A DNA stretch of 64,000 bases from an uncultured Lachnospiraceae bacterium. Lineage in GTDB: Bacteria > Bacillota > Clostridia > Lachnospirales > Lachnospiraceae. The DNA lies in the NCBI GenBank assembly GCA_910577275.1, contig CAJTMW010000013.1:1-64000 (forward strand), given 5' to 3'. The notes under the pieces are model-generated. The model saw nothing but the letters and a program-made list of their open reading frames with translations. It was not told the origin of the DNA and searched no databases. Positions 60,897 through 64,000 of this stretch are shown piece by piece. Every line of letters begins with the position of its first letter. Position 1 is the first letter of the stretch. Position numbers and translations under genes: made by a program.

Positions 60897-63226
60897 AAAG
60901 CTATCTTAGTCTTGTGCCCATTTCGGCAAAAGTGCGCAGACGCCAGAACCGCATGACAATTTTATGTATTATCTTTGCCGTGTTTCTTGTGACGGCTATT
61001 TTCAGCGTGGCGGATATGGCGATTCGGGGAGAAAGCGCCGCTTTGCTGGAAAAACACGGAAACTGGCATATCAGGATTACGGATGTTCCGCAGGATACGG
61101 CGGAAGAAATCCGAAGGCGCGGAGACGTTGCTGCGGCCGGTTTTTCCTCGGTTTTCAATTTCGACGGGGAGGAGCCTTACTTTGTAAATGAAAAAAAGGC
61201 AGTTTTATATGGCGCGGAAGAAAGCTATATGAGTGAGATTTCAAATGGCATTTGGGAAGGAAATTTTCCCCAAAACGATAATGAGGTTATGCTCAGCCCC
61301 AATGCGGCCGATGCCTTGCAGATACAGACCGGCGACGCAATAACTCTGCATACCCCCGGGGGAGACAGAACTTTTTCGGTATCCGGTCTGGGGACGAATG
61401 ATAAAAGCTATTATGAGAATCAGACTTATCTTCTGGGTGTGTATATGACGCCTGCGGCGTTTTCCTCGCTTATGGAGCAAAACGCAGTTACGGATATGGA
61501 TACGGCGCTTTATATACAGTTTAGGAGCGCGGCAAAAGCGGCCGCGGCAAGAGGGGAGCTTTCGTCACAATATCATCTGCCGAAGGAAAGTATCTCTGAA
61601 AACACCGGCGTTATGGGTGCGGCAGGCAAGAGTAAAAACAAATCCATAGGCGGCTTCTACCAGTTAGCGGCAGTACTGTTCGTTCTTGTATTGGCAGCGG
61701 GAGTCCTGATGATTTCCGGCAGCATGAACAGCAATATCGCCCAAAGAACCCGGTTCTTTGGCATGATGCGCTGCATCGGCGCAAGCCGTCAGCAGATTAT
61801 CCGCCTCGTGCGGCTGGAAGCGCTGAACTGGTGCAGACGGGCGGTGCCGGCCGGATTGATTTTCGGCACAATTATAAGCTGGTGCATCTGCGGGACGCTT
61901 CGCTACGGTATCGGAGGCGAGTGGGCTGCAATGCCCACGTTCAGGGTAAGCTTCGTGGGTCTTTTCAGCGGGGCGCTGGTAGGAATTATAACAGTGCTTC
62001 TGGCGGCCAGGTCCCCGGCGAGACGGGCCTCTAAGGTTTCTCCTGTATCGGCGGTTTCGGGTAATGGGGAAAGCGCAACCTTTGTCTGCCGCGCAGCAAA
62101 GACGGATTTTGGGAAAATTGATTTTTCTCTGGGAGTCCATCATGCGCTGGCTGTAAAGAAGGGCTGGCTTTTAATGACAGCCTCCTTCGCCCTCAGCATT
62201 ATTTTATTTCTTTGCTTTTCGGTGCTTCTGGACTTTGCCAGGCTGCTTATGCCGTCCCAGTCCGTTACGACTGCGGACATGGCGCTGAACGGTTATGCCA
62301 ATGCAATGATACTGGACCGTGAGCTGGTTAATGAAATTAAGGAAATGGAAGGCGTTGCCAATGCCTACGGATGTAACTACAGGGACAATATCCCGGCAGC
62401 GTCCTCAAGGGAGGGAATAGACCATATCAATGTGGTATCCTATGACGATACGTTACTGGCTTATGCAGAGGAAAGCGTCGTACAGGGGGATTTGACGGAA
62501 ATTTACGAAGGCAGCAGTAAAGCGGCAACAGTTTTTAATAAAGATAATCCTTTAAAGATGGGAGATATCGTTTGCATAGACGGAGAGGAGATTGAGATTT
62601 CCTGTATTCTCTCGCAGGGGCTGTTCGGCGACAGTCAGATTTTAATCTGCTCACAGGAAACCTATGACCGGCTTATGGGAGAGGAAAAGTACTGCATAAT
62701 CGGCGTACAGCTTAAGCGGGACGCCCCGGAGGAAACCGCGGCACGGATTAAAAGCCTTGAAAGCGGCGAGGTTATCGTCAGCGACCTGCGGAAGGAAAAT
62801 CAGGAAAGCAATACCACCTATCTGGCGTCAAGGATTGTGGCTTATGGATTTCTGGCAATTATCGGAATTATCACACTGTTTAATATCGTCAACAGTATTT
62901 CCATGAACGTATCCGCAAGAACCAGACAGTATGGCGCAATGCGGGCTGTGGGCATGGACGAGAGGCAGCTTACACGGATGATTATGGCGGAAGCCTTCAC
63001 CTATGCCGTCTCCGGCCTTGCCGCCGGTTTCGGAATCGGGATTTTCTTAAGCCGTTTTTTGTACACGGGGCTGATTACACGGCATTTTGGAGTTGCCTGG
63101 CATTTTCCGGCGGTGCAGTCCGGCATTGTGGTTATTTTTGTCGCCGCCTCCGCTGCAATCGCTGTCTGCGCTCCGGCTAAGAGGATATGCGGTATGGCGA
63201 TTACCGAGACGATTAATGAGCTGTGA
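60893..63226 (+). CDS. FtsX-like ABC transporter permease (module 2)
   Basis: 777 residues from ATG 60893, which overlaps the ATPase stop and follows GGGGGAGGTG. N-terminal membrane segment (MTILCIIFAVFLVTAIFSVA), extracellular domain, first FtsX unit (MNSNIAQRTRFFGMMRCIGA), second extracellular domain, second FtsX unit (SMNVSARTRQYGAMRAVGMD). The gene looks complete although its ATPase is not. Homologous to the permease at 45695. Confidence 0.9.
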   Translation: MKSYLSLVPISAKVRRRQNRMTILCIIFAVFLVTAIFSVADMAIRGESAALLEKHGNWHIRITDVPQDTAEEIRRRGDVAAAGFSSVFNFDGEEPYFVNEKKAVLYGAEESYMSEISNGIWEGNFPQNDNEVMLSPNAADALQIQTGDAITLHTPGGDRTFSVSGLGTNDKSYYENQTYLLGVYMTPAAFSSLMEQNAVTDMDTALYIQFRSAAKAAAARGELSSQYHLPKESISENTGVMGAAGKSKNKSIGGFYQLAAVLFVLVLAAGVLMISGSMNSNIAQRTRFFGMMRCIGASRQQIIRLVRLEALNWCRRAVPAGLIFGTIISWCICGTLRYGIGGEWAAMPTFRVSFVGLFSGALVGIITVLLAARSPARRASKVSPVSAVSGNGESATFVCRAAKTDFGKIDFSLGVHHALAVKKGWLLMTASFALSIILFLCFSVLLDFARLLMPSQSVTTADMALNGYANAMILDRELVNEIKEMEGVANAYGCNYRDNIPAASSREGIDHINVVSYDDTLLAYAEESVVQGDLTEIYEGSSKAATVFNKDNPLKMGDIVCIDGEEIEISCILSQGLFGDSQILICSQETYDRLMGEEKYCIIGVQLKRDAPEETAARIKSLESGEVIVSDLRKENQESNTTYLASRIVAYGFLAIIGIITLFNIVNSISMNVSARTRQYGAMRAVGMDERQLTRMIMAEAFTYAVSGLAAGFGIGIFLSRFLYTGLITRHFGVAWHFPAVQSGIVVIFVAASAAIAVCAPAKRICGMAITETINEL

Positions 63227-63324
63227 GGAAAGTTTAAGGATGCACAATAAAAACGAAAATTAGATTTTGAACGGTGATATAATCAGAATAATCGATAAAT
63301 ATTCACGACTAAAACAGAAAAATG

Positions 63325-63352
63325 TTTACAAATGAGTTTTATGAACTATAAT
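63325..63352 (+). promoter_or_regulatory. Promoter of the AAA ATPase gene
   Basis: TTTACA (63325-63330), 16 bases, TATAAT (63347-63352), 32 bases before the start codon. Confidence 0.7.
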
Positions 63353-63383
63353 ATAAATAAATAAGCAAATTGTGAGGTGCTGT

Positions 63384-64000
63384 ATGCTGATTTATTATCG
63401 TTTTAATAATTTTTGTTCATTTAACTGCGAAAGTGAATTTTCCATGAATGCACCGACCGGAAAGGTGAAAAAGCGTTTCCCGGACAACTATGTTGAAACT
63501 GCAGAAGGGTTTGATTTGCTGAAATCTGCGGTAATTGTTGGTGAGAATGCCGGTGGTAAATCCAATTTCATCAATAGCTTAAAATATTTAAAATTTTTGT
63601 TTGTAACCAATATTCAGGTGAAGTCTGTTCGTCCGTATGTGAATGCTGTAAGTTTGAATCATGAAAAGAATCCTGTTCAGAAGTTCGAATTGTGCTTTAG
63701 AGCTGATAACGGAAAAGTCTATGTTTATCATCTGCATCTGAATGAGTCTGGGATTGTGTATGAAGAATTACAGACTTTAAAGAAAAGGAATGCGGTAGCA
63801 TCAAGTCTTTTTAAGGCGGAGAAGCAGAAGGGGGGAACCTGGCTTGCCAGTGCGAAGGAAGCAAATGGCTTAAGTAAGAGCGTGGATAAATTTCTTGTCG
63901 GAGACAGTCTCGGTCTTTTAGTATCTAAGTTTGCGTTGTTGGGCAATGAAGATGCATTAGCAGTTGTCGAGTGGATGACAGAGAAGTTATATCCCGAGTC
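63384..64000 (+). CDS. AAA-family ATPase, N-terminal part (runs off the window)
   Basis: At least 205 residues, open to the end of the window. MLIYYRFNNFCSFNCESEFS and the Walker A GENAGGKS (53-60) followed by NFINSLKYLKFL mark the AAA15/AAA21 group, related to RloA and abortive-infection ATPases. TGTGAGGTGC is the ribosome-binding site. These ATPases usually pair with a small nuclease or RloB-like gene downstream, here outside the window. Lower G+C than the permease gene before it. Confidence 0.85.
   Translation, partial: MLIYYRFNNFCSFNCESEFSMNAPTGKVKKRFPDNYVETAEGFDLLKSAVIVGENAGGKSNFINSLKYLKFLFVTNIQVKSVRPYVNAVSLNHEKNPVQKFELCFRADNGKVYVYHLHLNESGIVYEELQTLKKRNAVASSLFKAEKQKGGTWLASAKEANGLSKSVDKFLVGDSLGLLVSKFALLGNEDALAVVEWMTEKLYPE

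Overview
The window looks like a gut-type Lachnospiraceae (Clostridia, low-GC Gram-positive) chromosome that carries the end of an integrative element. Supporting signs are strong AGGAGG ribosome-binding sites, YesM/YesN-type two-component regulation, a CUT1 sugar transporter with no ATPase of its own, several MATE pumps, a TIGR02453/DUF2461 protein, DUF3842, EutH and M32 carboxypeptidase. No rRNA, tRNA, CRISPR array or phage structural gene was seen. Species cannot be assigned from this.

Region 1 (1-8.7 kb) is the right end of an integrative/conjugative or mobilizable element, visibly richer in G+C than its surroundings. It carries a MazF-type toxin, two ParB/Srx-fold proteins, a radical SAM enzyme, a small conserved protein and three consecutive large serine recombinases. 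The element ends inside a type I restriction-modification operon. The reading frame at 8704-9441 is the C-terminal part of HsdM, beginning just before its NPPF catalytic motif, and is followed by intact hsdS and hsdR. The element has therefore split hsdM; the 5' half must lie upstream of the window.

Region 2 (14-16 kb) holds an SseB-macro-domain fusion, an ArsC/Spx-like protein and a HEPN-like protein. Region 3 (16-29.3 kb) is a carbohydrate or sugar-acid locus: an IclR regulator divergent from a D-2-hydroxyacid dehydrogenase, a YesN/YesM pair, a lipoprotein plus two CUT1 permeases, an aldo/keto reductase, a metallo-hydrolase, a large glycosidase-like protein and a glycerate 2-kinase. A readable route would end in glycerate and then 2-phosphoglycerate.

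Region 4 (29-39 kb) is mostly single housekeeping genes: MmcQ/YjbR, MATE, LysR, GNAT, an Fpg-like protein lacking key residues, a Bcp peroxiredoxin, YaaA, an acetyltransferase, EutH, M32 carboxypeptidase and DUF3842. Region 5 (39-44.8 kb) is a peptide/nickel-type ABC operon with a fused double ATPase, preceded by a leader of about 300 nt with a strong promoter, a terminator-like hairpin and a pseudoknot next to the Shine-Dalgarno. A RelB/RelE pair follows.

Region 6 (45.7-63.2 kb) contains two homologous modules of response regulator, histidine kinase, ABC ATPase and FtsX-like permease, in opposite orientations. In the second module the ATPase has lost about 81 central residues. Between them are two MATE pumps, a CmpB-type membrane protein, a DUF3800 protein with a structured, terminator-bearing leader RNA, a DUF2461 protein, an AraC regulator and an acetyltransferase. 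The window ends inside an AAA ATPase of the kind often found in defence loci.
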